Assembly (NCBI GenBank): GCA_000697355.1
Contig: JNEN01000861.1
Span: 124,001-188,000, forward strand
Source: Syncephalastrum monosporum B8922
Taxonomy: Eukaryota; Mucoromycota; Mucoromycetes; Mucorales; Syncephalastraceae
Length of the DNA: 64,000 bases
Direction: 5' to 3'
Shown: piece by piece, positions 46,146 through 57,853 of the stretch
Layout of the letters: each line of letters opens with the position of its first letter
How positions within the stretch are numbered: the first letter of the stretch is position 1
Made by a program: the position numbers and the translations under genes
Notes under the pieces: generated by a model
Seen by the model: only the letters and a program-made list of their open reading frames with translations
The model's database searches: none
What the model was told of the DNA's origin: nothing

Positions 46146-46986
46146 ATGACGATTAACGTCAACGTCAAGTCTTCAAGCGACAAGAAGTTTGTGATTACGA
46201 TTGATACGTCCAAGACCGTGCTTGATCTAAAGAATGCCATTGCCGAGCAAACGGATGTCCCCGCCGACCGACAGCGCCTAATCTACTCAGGGCGCGTACT
46301 TAAAGATCCTGACACCCTCGAAGCTTGCAAAATCGCTGATGGCAACACTGTTCATATGGTCAAAGGCTCTCAACCAGGCGCTGCACGAGGTAAGCTTCGA
46401 ATGAAGAAGGAGGAATGAGAAACGGCGGTAAGGGCTTGAGCTCATGCACTCGTTGTTGACCACATTAGGCAACTCTTCGTCATCAGCACCCGCGACCAAT
46501 GCCACCCACCCCCAACAACAACAACAGCAGCAGCAAGACCAGCCACAACAGCAACAACCACCAAACCCTTTTGCTGCTCTAGGTGCCATGGGCATGGGCA
46601 TGGGCATGGGAGGTGCTAATGCCGGTACTGGCATTGGCACTGGCACTGGCACCGGCGCTGGTGGTGGCGATATGGGTGCAAATCCATTTGGTATGTTTGG
46701 ATCTGGCTTCGGTGCTGGTGCAGCAGGCAACAGCTTCGGTGCGCCCGATCCAGGCCTCATGAACCAGATGCTGCAGAACCCAATGTTTGCTCAGTACATG
46801 TCTACCGTCCTCCAGAACCCTGCCGTGTTGGATTCCATCATCTCGAGCAATCCTCAACTCTCTTCGATGGGCCCCGAGATTCGCACCATGATGCAATCAC
46901 CCGAGTTCAGACAGATGCTGACCAACCCTGATATGATCCGCCAAATGGCAACCATGGCTTCTGCTATGCAAGGCATGGTCCCCCCT

Positions 46987-47019
<33 letters not shown>

Positions 47020-47325
47020 ACGAACAATACCAATGCCACATCTCCGCAACAGCAACAGCAACCTCCCTTCAACCCTTTCGCAGCTTTCGGCAACGCACCT
47101 GCCGTCGACCCTCAATTACAGCAACGCATGGCATCTCTCTTTGGTGCGGGTGCGGGTGCGGGTGCCCAGCCTGCGGATAACCGACCACCCGAGGAAAGAT
47201 ACCAAGTCCAGCTTCAGCAGTTGAACGAGATGGGTTTCTGGGACGCTGCGAAAAATATTCGGATACTCCAAGCCTGTGGTGGCGATGTCAATGCTGCCAT
47301 TGAGATGCTGTTCAATGGAAACTAG
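46146..47325 (+). CDS. DSK2: Dsk2/ubiquilin, UBL-UBA proteasome shuttle
   Basis: Carries ubiquitinated substrates to the proteasome. Two exons, 46146-46389 and 46469-47325, give 366 residues. A ubiquitin-like domain runs over residues 2-75 (INVNVKSSSDKKFVITID to GNTVHMVKGS), followed by a low-complexity Gln and Gly/Met region. The STI1-type repeat (PGLMNQMLQNPMFAQYMSTV, then LDSIISSNPQL and FRQMLTNPDMIRQMA) is in the middle. The C-terminal UBA domain is at about 322-362 (RYQVQLQQLNEMGFWDAAKN, IRILQACGGDVNAAIEMLF). Polyglutamine runs near 46510-46560 and 46990-47020. It converges with the C12orf4 homologue, 167 bp between stops. Confidence 0.95.
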
Positions 47326-47492
47326 AAAATGAGGATCAGTAGATACTTTTCTACCTTTTTTTTGTAATTGGATCAAATGGCTCGAATCGAATACGATTTA
47401 TACACAATTTACGATACAGCACCCTATCTAGTTTTCTTTTATATATATTTTATAAATGTTGATGTTAAAATAATAAGAGCCAAAGGACCAGA

Positions 47493-50304
47493 TTAACTTG
47501 TCCTGAATAGGTTCACAAGCAGCGTGCGGAATTGCTGGAAGGCATACTCGGACGCGTTCTCCGCGCTTGGATGGTGATGATTCGCCGGTGCCGCAGCGCC
47601 GTAGACGGGTGTGTGATTAGGCAGCAGAAACTCAACATTGCGCAACCCATCGCCAAACACAGTATCGGCGCGGTCCGCCACGCCCTGGCTCCTCTTGCCG
47701 CTGCGTGAATTTTCTATCAAAAAGCCCTTGACGCACTTCATGACCGCTTCGCCCCGTTTCTGGAGCCAGGCTGCTTGTTGCTGAGGATGCTCCCACAGCG
47801 ACGGCGGGAAGTGTTGCTCGGGGTGTTCAAGGAATCGTTCAGGAAGCAACAGGAGCGGGATCGACAGCTGGGCAATGTCATAGCGCGTGGTGAGGCGAAG
47901 GATGTTGCGCAAGCCCATGATGAGCTTGTGTCGGTTGGATAGGTTGGACAGAACACCTATAATTGGAAGGCATGAACAAAAAGAAAACAAGGTTTCTTTT
48001 TGAATAGGAGTTCTTCTATTTTTTCTCTCTTCCTTTTTCTGCTACGTACCATCGTTATCGACCACGAGATGGAAAACCACTTGAGTCAGTGGCAGATTCG
48101 AGTGTCGTGTGATAAAAAAGCTGCCCTCTTCCACCGGATGGTCCTCGAAATCTGCCTCGATTCGGGTGAGCTGGGACTCAATGTTGGGGAAATGGAACTC
48201 GGTCGATGATTGACAGCGCTGGAACAAAGCTTAATTTTTTTTCATGTCAGCTTCTTAGCTGCTAAATGAGACGATTATCATTATATTACCTTCATTACTC
48301 CCCTTGCCTGATCTATACTGCCGCCAGCCAAATGTCGCACCTTGCTGATCACGACTGCGTGCCAGTTCGCCAAGTTCCACAAGCACAATGGCCGCCCCTA
48401 GATGGCTCGTGTAGAGTTTAGTAGCCGTCTGAGCCTTGTAAGCCATTTCACGGGTCGGGTCGTGGGGCAACGGATTAAAGATATCATTCGCAGGATCCGT
48501 GACAAGCAATCGCAGATTGTGCGTGCTCTTGATCTGGGCTGTGCCCAACGTAATCGTAAACGACTCGACCGGTTGCTGCTGAGCAGGGAGGGCAGGTACT
48601 TCATCATGATCAATGCCAAGGTTTTCCATCGCACGACCAAGCCATCCGCCCAATTTGCGCACCGACGACAAGTTGGTGCTTTCCATGACCTGCTTTTGCT
48701 GCTGCAGAAAGGAGACAGGGCTCCAGCTTTTCCCGTTTTTACTCGCTGCTGCTACCGCCGCCGCAGCAGCAGCAGCACTCGCAGACGGTGACCCATTATT
48801 GCCGGTGTTTGGGGGTGAGCCTAGGAGATTACTAGCCGACATGCGCTGCAGCGACTGACGACGGCTTGGCGGAGCAGAGGAATCGTTCCATGAGCTGTTC
48901 CGTGAGTGAGCAGGTGAGGAGACGTCGGAAAAGGTGGGTCGCTGCACCTGACTGAGCGAAGACGATCGCTTGTACGGCGTGCTCGTGCTTTGTCCCGGTT
49001 TCTGTTGTTGTTGTTGTTGTTGTTGCTGCTGCTGAGCAGCAGCAGTCATGACTTTCTGCGGGTCCTCGATCAGGAGCATGACCGCCTGCTCCATATTGTT
49101 ATTGGCCAACATCAGGGCTGCCTCCGCCTGGTCCCGTCCGAATCCCATTTCCTGAATATCATGGATCATCTGTTCTCGGATATAACATGTTTTTTCAGTA
49201 AGTAAAGGAGTAAACTCTACCTTGACGCACATACACGCACGCACATACACACATTTTCTCCTCCAGTAATTACCTTTTCGATACGGCTGTCTATGTTAGC
49301 AGGCAGTGAGGTTGCAGAACGATGCGAGAGTGATCCCTGGCTGGTTATAGAACTTTGACGCGGGCGCGACTGGGACGGATAATCCTGACGAATCTTCTCT
49401 GCTGCTGCATGTAATATGGCCTTGCCATCTATCTTGTCGGCGCGAGGGTGATCATCGGCTGCAGTATGCTTCTGGTACTCCTTGTAAACCTCGACAACAA
49501 ACTCGCGATACTCACGGCGCTGTGTCTCCTGTGTCTCCAGCAAATCGGACTGCCAGCTTGCCTGGAACAGTTCGATCTCCTCAATATGGCGCGCATAACT
49601 GCCAGGATCGGCAGGTTCGGATTCACGCGCATGCCTGATTCAAGCATGAACATTAGAAATTATCCCAAGGGGTCAGAAACACAGCCGTTGGCTGTATGCC
49701 TGAATGTATACATGTATGATGTATGTACGTACATGTCTGTATGTATGCGGGGTTGCTATAGCCACACACACACATACACACATACACACACATAATATAT
49801 ATATTATCTTCCACCGAGGCAGATAAATAGGTACATGGATACACCCGTTTGTTCAAGGGGAGAAAGGTTACCTTTGATGGATAGCTTCCAAGGCTTGTTG
49901 GCCAGCGACATGCAGTTCCTGAATAGCCGCAGTGTAATTCTGCTCGAGTTCGAGGAGGGTATCAAATATAGAAGCAACGGGGCAGTGCACTAGGGAATAA
50001 TAGGCAAGCGGAAAGATGTCCTATAACACACCACAGTTCATAGAATATTATTATCAAGTCGCGAATGAGTCGAGATGGGGCAATCGCTCACTTCATCGCG
50101 TGCTGTGTGGTAGCGTTCAGTATGGTCTGCATATGCTTTTTTGTCAGGTTTGAGAGGGTGGAGCTGGGAGTCAGGCAGGGCGCTAAGCGCGGACTGAAGG
50201 GCAGGGGCGAGGAAGGGTGAAATGGCGCGATGGCAGGTGCTGGTAGTCGTGCTGGAGGTCGTATGGTTGGTGGGGGGCGCGTGCGGCACGCGGAGGATGG
50301 GCAT
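47493..50304 (-). CDS. C12orf4/FERRY3 homologue with UBA-like and low-complexity insertion
   Basis: Six exons, 50092-50304, 49872-50020, 49274-49634, 48290-49169, 48050-48229 and 47493-47956, give 748 residues; human C12orf4 (FERRY3, a Rab5-effector complex subunit) has about 550. The match to that family is at FTITLGTAQIKSTHNLRLL, CQSSTEFHFPNIESQL, GSFFITRHSNL, VVFHLVVDN, MGLRNILRLTTRYDI, SIPLLLLPE, CVKGFLIEN and NVEFLLPNHTPVYG. A segment at about 242-285 (MIHDIQEMGFGRDQAEAALM, LANNNMEQAVMLLIED) reads like a UBA domain, followed by polyglutamine, Ser-rich and polyalanine stretches. Exon 5 uses a TTAAG acceptor, chosen because it keeps the conserved LFQRCQSSTEF in phase. Start at 50304; a Met 14 codons upstream is possible. 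Confidence 0.84.
49760..49800. repeat. CA/TA microsatellite in an intron of the C12orf4 homologue
   Basis: ACACACACACATACACACATACACACAC-type run followed by ATATATATAT, inside the intron between exons 2 and 3 (49635-49871). Confidence 0.8.
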
Positions 50305-50720
50305 GGAGCGAAAAAAAAAGATGGTAGTCGGACATTGAATCGACATGTGGCAAAGGCTGTGGGCCTTCCCTTGGTTCGGCGTTGGTGACACGAATGTTGT
50401 CAAGTGCTTTTGCACCCCCCAAACCCCCCAAACCCAATCCCGCACTCTCCCCCCATCCCATTCCGGATACAATCCAATCCATTCCTGATGCAAGGGGGGA
50501 GTCGACGAGGATTTGGACCGATTCAGCGGAGACTCACTCACCAAAGGTGGAACAATGGGCCAAAAAAGTTCCGATCTCATTTGGCAGCAGCGCCAATACA
50601 TAAATACAATCCCGTCCCTTTCATCTTCCTCATGTAATCACTCTCTCTTCCGCTTTCTTTTTATTATATATATATATTCGTTCTCTTTCTTTTCAAAACC
50701 CAATAATCACCAAAAAAAAA
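50305..50720. other. Divergent promoter region between C12orf4 homologue and cyclin
   Basis: 416 bp between divergent ATGs. It includes a C-rich stretch (50415-50460) and a TATATATA run at 50668-50679 about 45 bp upstream of the plus-strand ATG. No gene visible. Confidence 0.45.
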
Positions 50721-51879
50721 ATGTCGCCTTGCAATGGAATGACATACCCGCCATCCTTGACGCTATTATCCTGTTCATCGTCTGTCGAACTCGCTGACTT
50801 CTGTGCCTTGGTCGTGCCTCGCATATGGTCAGGCTCTTCCTACAATCGACAGCCAGTCTTGGACGCGAAACGATTCAACACATTCAGAGCGTTCTGCCAC
50901 AAACTCCTAAAAGCAACACAAATATCCTGTGCCTGCGTCGTCCTTTCCCTTTATTACATCCAACGTCTCCGGTCCGCATATCCTTCTATCCGCGCATCCA
51001 TCGGCTCCGAAGTTCGCCTATTCACTACCGCCTTGATTCTAGCTAACAAGTTTCTTGACGACAATACCTTTACCGCCAAGGTAAATGCCTACCATCGCTC
51101 AACATACACATATGCTCATATGATGGAAATAATTGTAGACTTGGTCAGAAGTATCCAGCATCCCTGTACGCGAACTGAACATCATGGAAATGGAATTTCT
51201 ATCAGCACTTAATTACAATATCTACGTGCACCACGACAGATTTTTGTCTTGGGCAACCCAGTGCCAACGCTGGATGCCCACGGCCCAGCAAAATGCGGCC
51301 GGCCAGCGACCCGTCAAAATGCCGACCCGTCTTTCCATCAAACAATCCAACTCGACGCCACTTTCCCAGTCGGCTTCATTATCTTCCATTATGCCGTCGT
51401 TATCTTCATCGGCGCCTGCTGTCAAACGCTCTGCACACGATGCACAGATCATTGAATCGGCCAACAGCACCCCTTCACCCTACCAACCGCCTGCGCAAAA
51501 GCAACGTCGCTGCTGCCAACAAATGCCCTATACACCACCGGACGATACGATGTCCCATGTCCCGTTCACCAATATCTCCTCGTCCTCCTATCCGCAAACG
51601 CCTCTGTATACTCCCCCCTCCCAACAATACGCTACACCTTCGTGGAAATCTTTCACGCCCGTGACGACCAATGCGTCCTTGAACCGCCCTATCCTCAGCT
51701 GGTCGTCGTCGTCCACTGCTCTTGCGTCTTCTCGACATTCGTCATCCAATTCAAATACGGCGACTCCGTCGTCGAATCAAGCATACTCCGTCGCTTCGGC
51801 GGCTGCGGTAGCGGCTGTCAATTCAAGCTATTCTACCTCACTCTTGGCTTCGCGAGTGCGGTGTCTGGAAATAGACTGA
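50721..51879 (+). CDS. Pho80/Pcl-like cyclin
   Basis: Two exons, 50721-51080 and 51139-51879, give 366 residues. A short Ser/Cys-rich start leads into the cyclin fold: FCALVVPRIW, then ISCACVVLSLYYIQRLRS, then the conserved RLFTTALILANKFLDDNTFTAK. After the intron comes TWSEVSSIPVRELNIMEMEF, then LSALNYNIYVHHDRF. The rest is a Ser/Pro/Gln-rich tail with YTPP and TPP motifs. The likely role is as activator of a Pho85-type kinase in cell-cycle or nutrient control; the exact role cannot be told. The intron sits at the same place, after Ala-Lys before the EL-x-MELEFL helix, as in the cyclin at 4229-6064, but the two proteins are otherwise quite different. Confidence 0.88.
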
Positions 51880-54800
51880 AAAATAGACCGATCGGCGCAT
51901 ATAACCTTTTTGCATATACAGCACTTGTACATATCAGCAATAAATCCAACTGTACCTAGTTTTTCTTGTACATATTAGACATACAAATTTTATTATCAGG
52001 CTCTCCCTTATTTTTTTTTGTTGGCTGATGTCACGAGAGTTTCAGACCCCCAATACACACATAGCACATATACAGACACATAACATTCATCAGAAATCGT
52101 ACATACACAGATATGCACTACGCTACGCATGGAGAAGGTTCAAGGCCAAGCTAGGGCGGCTATTTGTTTTTGGCTTACTGAAACCCCGTTCATGACCAGC
52201 TTCTCTCGCGGACATTCGAGAAAGACAAATTTTTTGACGCACATAATTGATTGGTGATCGGCCAGTTCTTGGGCCCTCCCCCAATTCTTCATCTGGTACA
52301 TCAGCAAGGTGCCATCATCTGCCCTGTGCATCTCCTCTTTAAAGGTAGTCTCGTTCTCATTATGTGGTGAAACCCTCCTCTCATCCCTCCTCATCCAAAA
52401 ATCCACCCTCTTTGCTCTCACTTACTTCCCCTTCTCCCCCCCTTCTAACTCCGTTCCCCCAACTAATTCTTTGTGATCGACGAGCTCAACTTTTCACTTG
52501 CCCATGAGTTGAAACTCATGTGTACTACGGCGTTGCACGACTGATGATGGGTTGCTCTCTCACGTGCCGTTGAGCCGCGCGGTTCTTTTTTCGTCATCTG
52601 CGCTTTATGTGTATTATGTTATGTATATCTATGTAGAACAAAACTTACCGAAACGAAACGCAATTCGGAATAACTGTCTAAATATGCACAGAACCGTATT
52701 ATTTATTTTCATTGTTATGATACTTCCTTTAGCCTTTTAGACTGCACCAGAAGAGAATAGTGAAATATATTTATGCGTAATTTGACATTGGCGGTGCATG
52801 TCCTTTTTTTTTTTGTTTCGTTAATGGTCACGCAAGTGAACTTTATTTCTAAAGAGGAGGGGCTCACAGACAGGCAAGGAAAGACAGTTCGGATGTACAG
52901 TGTTTCGAATAATAGTACAAGTGATTTGAGCGTGCGCGCGCAATGAACCAAAAAAAAGATTTTTTGGGATATTTCAGGTCCCGATAAAGGAACGACCGAT
53001 AAAAAAGATCTTTTTTGTCAGTGTGTGTGTAGCAGAGTATATGGAAAATGTTTTTCGGGGCTTGATCATGCTTTTTGCTAACATGGTCTCAAATTCTATT
53101 TTGTGCGGCGGCCGAGGTTGCGGGTGTGGAACAAGGCAAGCGAAAAAGTTGGATGGATCTCTCTAATCCCTTCTTGTGTGTGTGCTTATGTGTATATGTG
53201 TGTGGTGCGGTGTGTACCACGTGCCGCAAATAACCAGCCAGTCGATCGTCTTTTGGTTGAATGGTCGATCGGCTGTACCCCTTCCCTTGCAGATGACAAT
53301 ATGCGGGTCCTATCTCTCTCTCTCACAGCGCGCTTCGCCGCAGATATTGGGTTTTTGTTGCTTAGCTGCAGCACAGCTCCGCTGCATCATCATCTCTTTT
53401 TTCCCTTGTCCCATGTTACGGAGTAATAGGTCCCGCAACTGAAACCTATTTTTTCAAGGAGGTTCATACAGCCGCGGTTGGTATTGTTCATGTGTACGCT
53501 TGTTTTGAAAGGGGCGCCAGACAAAGCGACGACTGTTTATTATCATTATAACCTTCTTTCAGGGTACACCTGATATGGAAAGTGGGCAGCGAACCGTGGA
53601 CCTTCCAGCAGGGCGCACACATACATACATCACACACACAGCTTGATACACCATTGCCCCATCCCTTACGACACATCGCATATTCATTAATACCACTTGA
53701 AATATCGGCGCCTCAAAAAACAAGCCCAAGACGAGCACTCATACACGTTTGTGCCCGTCTAAGAAACATAGAAGTATGAGAAGATCTTCCTCATCTTGGC
53801 CATTACGAAATCAGGATGATCTTTAATTCTTTTGGTTGTGCCAAGCCATTGGTTTAGACGTATCAAATAGGCCGATCCAAAAAAAAATGACATCCAATTT
53901 TCCCTTGGACGAACCATGCCAGGCAGGATAATCGGGCCCGCACTCTATAATATTTTAGTAAACTAAATGGCTTGCATTTCGCCCGCGCTACTCCTCAGCC
54001 AGCTCAGACCCGGTGTGAGTTCCCATGCTCGTTTCCAGCGTGCGCATCCCATCACACAAAAACACACACACAGCTGAATTTTCGACCCCCGTCTCGACCA
54101 GCAATTTTTGGGATTGCGAACGTGGCAGCACCAGCATCCAACAATCAAGTGTCACAACCAATCTGTAGCATGTACCACACTAGACGTATTAATTATGTAC
54201 GAAATAACATAACTGCGTTATCACACGCCGAACCCGCTTTAGAGGGTAGAATACCTCTGCTTTCCATGGTCTCACTTGGACATACATCACCTGTGTATGC
54301 GTATGTATATGTATATGACTCGCTGTTGTATGCGGTCTCCCACATACACATACATAGTTCACCTCCTTTTCCTACTCCTCTCTTGCTCTGAGCCCCTGGC
54401 GAAACTATGTATATGTGTAGTTGGTACACAATCTGTGACGGGCCGGGTATGCAATGTGTAGAACATGCGGATAAAGATACGTAATGCAGTTAGAATTTTT
54501 TGGAGGTAATGAATCGTCGCACAGTATTATGCCAAGCACGTAGCGCTGTTAGGATCATTAGATTTGTTTTCTTACTGCGCCTGGGCCCATGGGCGAGATG
54601 TTACCATGACATCAAGTTTAGACGATAATAGGATTTGCTGTGTTGGAAAGCCGTGCCACGTGCCGAGTCGCTGGGAATCAGCGAAGACGATGGGTCTTTT
54701 GTTATTATCGATCTATCGAGCGGCCGCGTCAGCACGGCATAGCCCGATACTCTCTAACCACACATTTCAGTTTTCGGCTACTCTTAAGGTCACACACATC

Positions 54801-57702
54801 CACATGCCGTGGCTGTTTGCAATGCGATGTGTACCATTTTGTGAAATCTATTTTTTTTTTGCGCTTCGCGCACAAACGTCATGTACGAGACTTGTGTGAC
54901 GATTAAAATGCCGCATGCAGCAAGGAAAGGAAAAAGGACTGGTCTCGTTAAACCTTGGCGGGAAATTGTCAACAAGGGGGCGCCATCCTTAGTTCGAAGA
55001 CCGATATTTCCATCTCACGCCTTTGGTGCGAGTTACTTACAGGGTCGTCATGCAACACAAAAAACAACACGCAACCGTCCCCCGTCCATTTTGGCTTCAA
55101 ACCCTACCTGACCCCACGCTTCTATTTTCCTCTCGGCCTCTCTCTATTCAGATCCTCCTCAAACCCCGTTCTCCCTGTGCGTTCCGCATGGAAAACGACG
55201 CAAATCGTCTGTCATGCACACACACTTGAATTTTACGCCAGCTCCGTTAGTCACACATAACACATACATAATCATAATAGAATGTACCCACATAGACATA
55301 TACCCTCTCGCGTACAACAAACCATGGTCATCCCGATGCTTTCTTCCGGTCTTCATGTGGTCTCAATGAAGGAGTTCTCTCGAATGAACGCAAAGAACGG
55401 AGTATTGGGGGTTCTGACGCACCATGCTTAGCTTCTTAAATCCGTTGCCAAGGAGATGAAACGTCGTGCGCTTAGTGGATGCATTGGCTTCCCATATCTC
55501 TATTATTTCCTCTTGTACACACAATACTAACTCGTTTATTTGAGCCTGAAAAAAAAGGACAATCAAGATGGTTGACGTGTGCTACTACTTGGACAAAACT
55601 CAAGTGTAACCCATAAATATTTTTTTCGTCGTGGTTAGGTTCATAGAACACCAATCAAACAAAAGATCATAGATTCTGCCGACTCATTCGAAGCTTACGA
55701 ATGAAGCGCACACCTGCTCTGATTTGTCTATACCATAGCTTTTTCTTTGTTAGACCAATCGCAACCTGGTCTAATACCCCTGGATCTCCGCGAAAGAGCG
55801 AGTGAACGAGCGAGGGTGGAGCGATTTTAGACATGTGCTTTCTTTCGTTTTGTTTAGGATTTATTGAGCTGGGTCGAGAATGGTAGATTGCATGCTTATG
55901 CTTGTGCATAAATGTGCAACTGCGCCCGTGATGACTTATTTTGCTTTGCACATGCAGAAATCACAGTTCCCAAATCTGTCCGCCTGCACCTTAAATGCCA
56001 CACCACACCCACGCACACACATTAGACATCCGTATGCATCGAGAAGATCCCGAGCTGCATGCGTTGCTTCTGCTTCAATTCTCTTGTTGAGCTCTGGTAC
56101 TGCACGGTGATGGTGCCCTTCCCCTTCACATCCTATTGTTTAGTGGCAGGAACAGGTTGCACCCTGTCTTTTATTCGTTACGATCAGCAGCTCGCAGGCT
56201 AGCATATACATATTACATATATACTTACACACATCGTTTCAGCCTCCTGACAAGGATGATGCGCGAACAAACCAACCACCTGAGTAAAGTAAACAAGTAG
56301 TGATGATCAGAAGAGGCATAAGGGACCATCTGCATGAAATTGGCTTCGCTTCATCGCGTACCACCAATACACACATTAGTAACGATCAGAAAAAATTGGG
56401 GGAGCCAGGGTCACCACTTGTTAGGCATAAGGCATGATGCTGATAATGATGAGCATGTACAGATAGCAAGGCAAAAAACAGACTGTATAACCAAACACAG
56501 TCATTTTGGTAAGACAGGTACGAACGGGGTAAGTGTACATGGAAGTTTTTCGGACAGATGATGGCAGAACCGAGACATTCCATAATGTTGTATCTTCAAT
56601 AAATCAAGCCAAATTTGCAAGAGAAAGAGGCCTTCTCGGTTAGAAGTGGAACACACATCATCACAAATATAGCTTTTGCACACTGTACAGCATATGGCAC
56701 ACCAAGTACAAGCAAGAAAATGACATCTGCATGCCATCAAGATGCAAAACGTGAATATCCGAGAATGCAGTCTATTCAAAAGAATAACTTAGGTACTCCC
56801 TTCATCCTTGTCTCACCTCCTTCTACCAGACGATGCTGGTGGGTTGGGCGTTAGGTTACTCAATATACCTGTTGGTCAGATGTATCTCTCCGTTCCCATT
56901 TTTTTTTTTCAGAAAAAAGTAACGCCAACTACGCCAGAGGAATAAAGAAAAACAGTTCTTACCTGACCTCGTCGCCATATTCTTTATTTTGTTCCGTGCA
57001 TCGGAAAATGCTGCACCTAAGTTAGTTTTGGCACTGGTGATATTTTTCTTTTTGTTTACCAACAAAACTACAAGCAAGTGAAACACACCCACGAAGAGTG
57101 CCACGCGGCTGATACAAGTAAACCTTTTTTTTTTTTGACCCGCGCCGCGCTCTCGACTAACGACTCCATCGACCCCCCTCCGCCTGAACTGGCGTTATGC
57201 GTTATCATAGCAGTCGTCGGTCATCGCCCTCACCCGCGTGCGTATGTGTGCGTGTGAGTGGTGGCAAACTTTTCCCTTATTTGCCAAATCGACCGTCCAC
57301 ATGCTCTCACAAATGGCTAAACGCGGAATCATTTTCACACAAAGCGTTTCCTCATTTTTTCCAAAATGCACGATGACATTCCTTTTCTTTTTTCAAAGCA
57401 AAGTATCTTCTAATCACAGCTTAAAAAAGAACAAACTGATCGGCCCTGTCATCAAAGTCTACCATAAGCTTCACTTGACCGTATCAAGCAAGGCGTCAAT
57501 AGTGCTAAATTTTTTTCTTCGCCTTTCCCCCCCTACAAGACCAGTGGCCGGTTTGCATCCTGCCTCTTCTGACCCAGGTTGATTTTATCCTGATTTTGGT
57601 TCTACATTATGCTTTACATTTGTTGATGCGCCTTCCGTAACCCCCCCAAACGGAATTGTGCTTTAACTTCAAGTCTGACTTGTGTTTCATGATTTCTTCA
57701 CC

Positions 57703-57853
57703 AATGTCCAAAGTACGGAAGCTTAATGTAGGCTTGTGGCACCTGTATCCCGCTGACGCCACCCAAAATAACGACAACTGCCCAGACTTCGCAGCTGATT
57801 GCGCAAGCGACGAAATTGCCAGCAAGTGCACCAATTTCTACTTCGTCTCCCAC
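57703..57853 (+). other. Possible coding exon of a small Cys-containing protein
   Basis: The plus frame ending with the stop at 57851-57853 encodes a C-terminal stretch PADATQNNDNCPDFAADCAS followed by SDEIASKCTNFYFVSH. Third codon positions here are dominated by C (for instance GAC GCC ACC, TGC, TTC TAC TTC GTC TCC CAC), like real genes of the window and unlike its surroundings. The three Cys and Asn/Asp content suggest a small secreted protein, but no start, signal peptide or upstream exon could be joined with confidence. It may be a gene relic. The antisense frame is also open. Confidence 0.25.

Noticed and set aside
52530..52570. Possible box C/D snoRNA (CTGATGATG ... TTGAG)
   Set aside because: No paired terminal stem and the D box is imperfect; such motifs occur by chance in this length.
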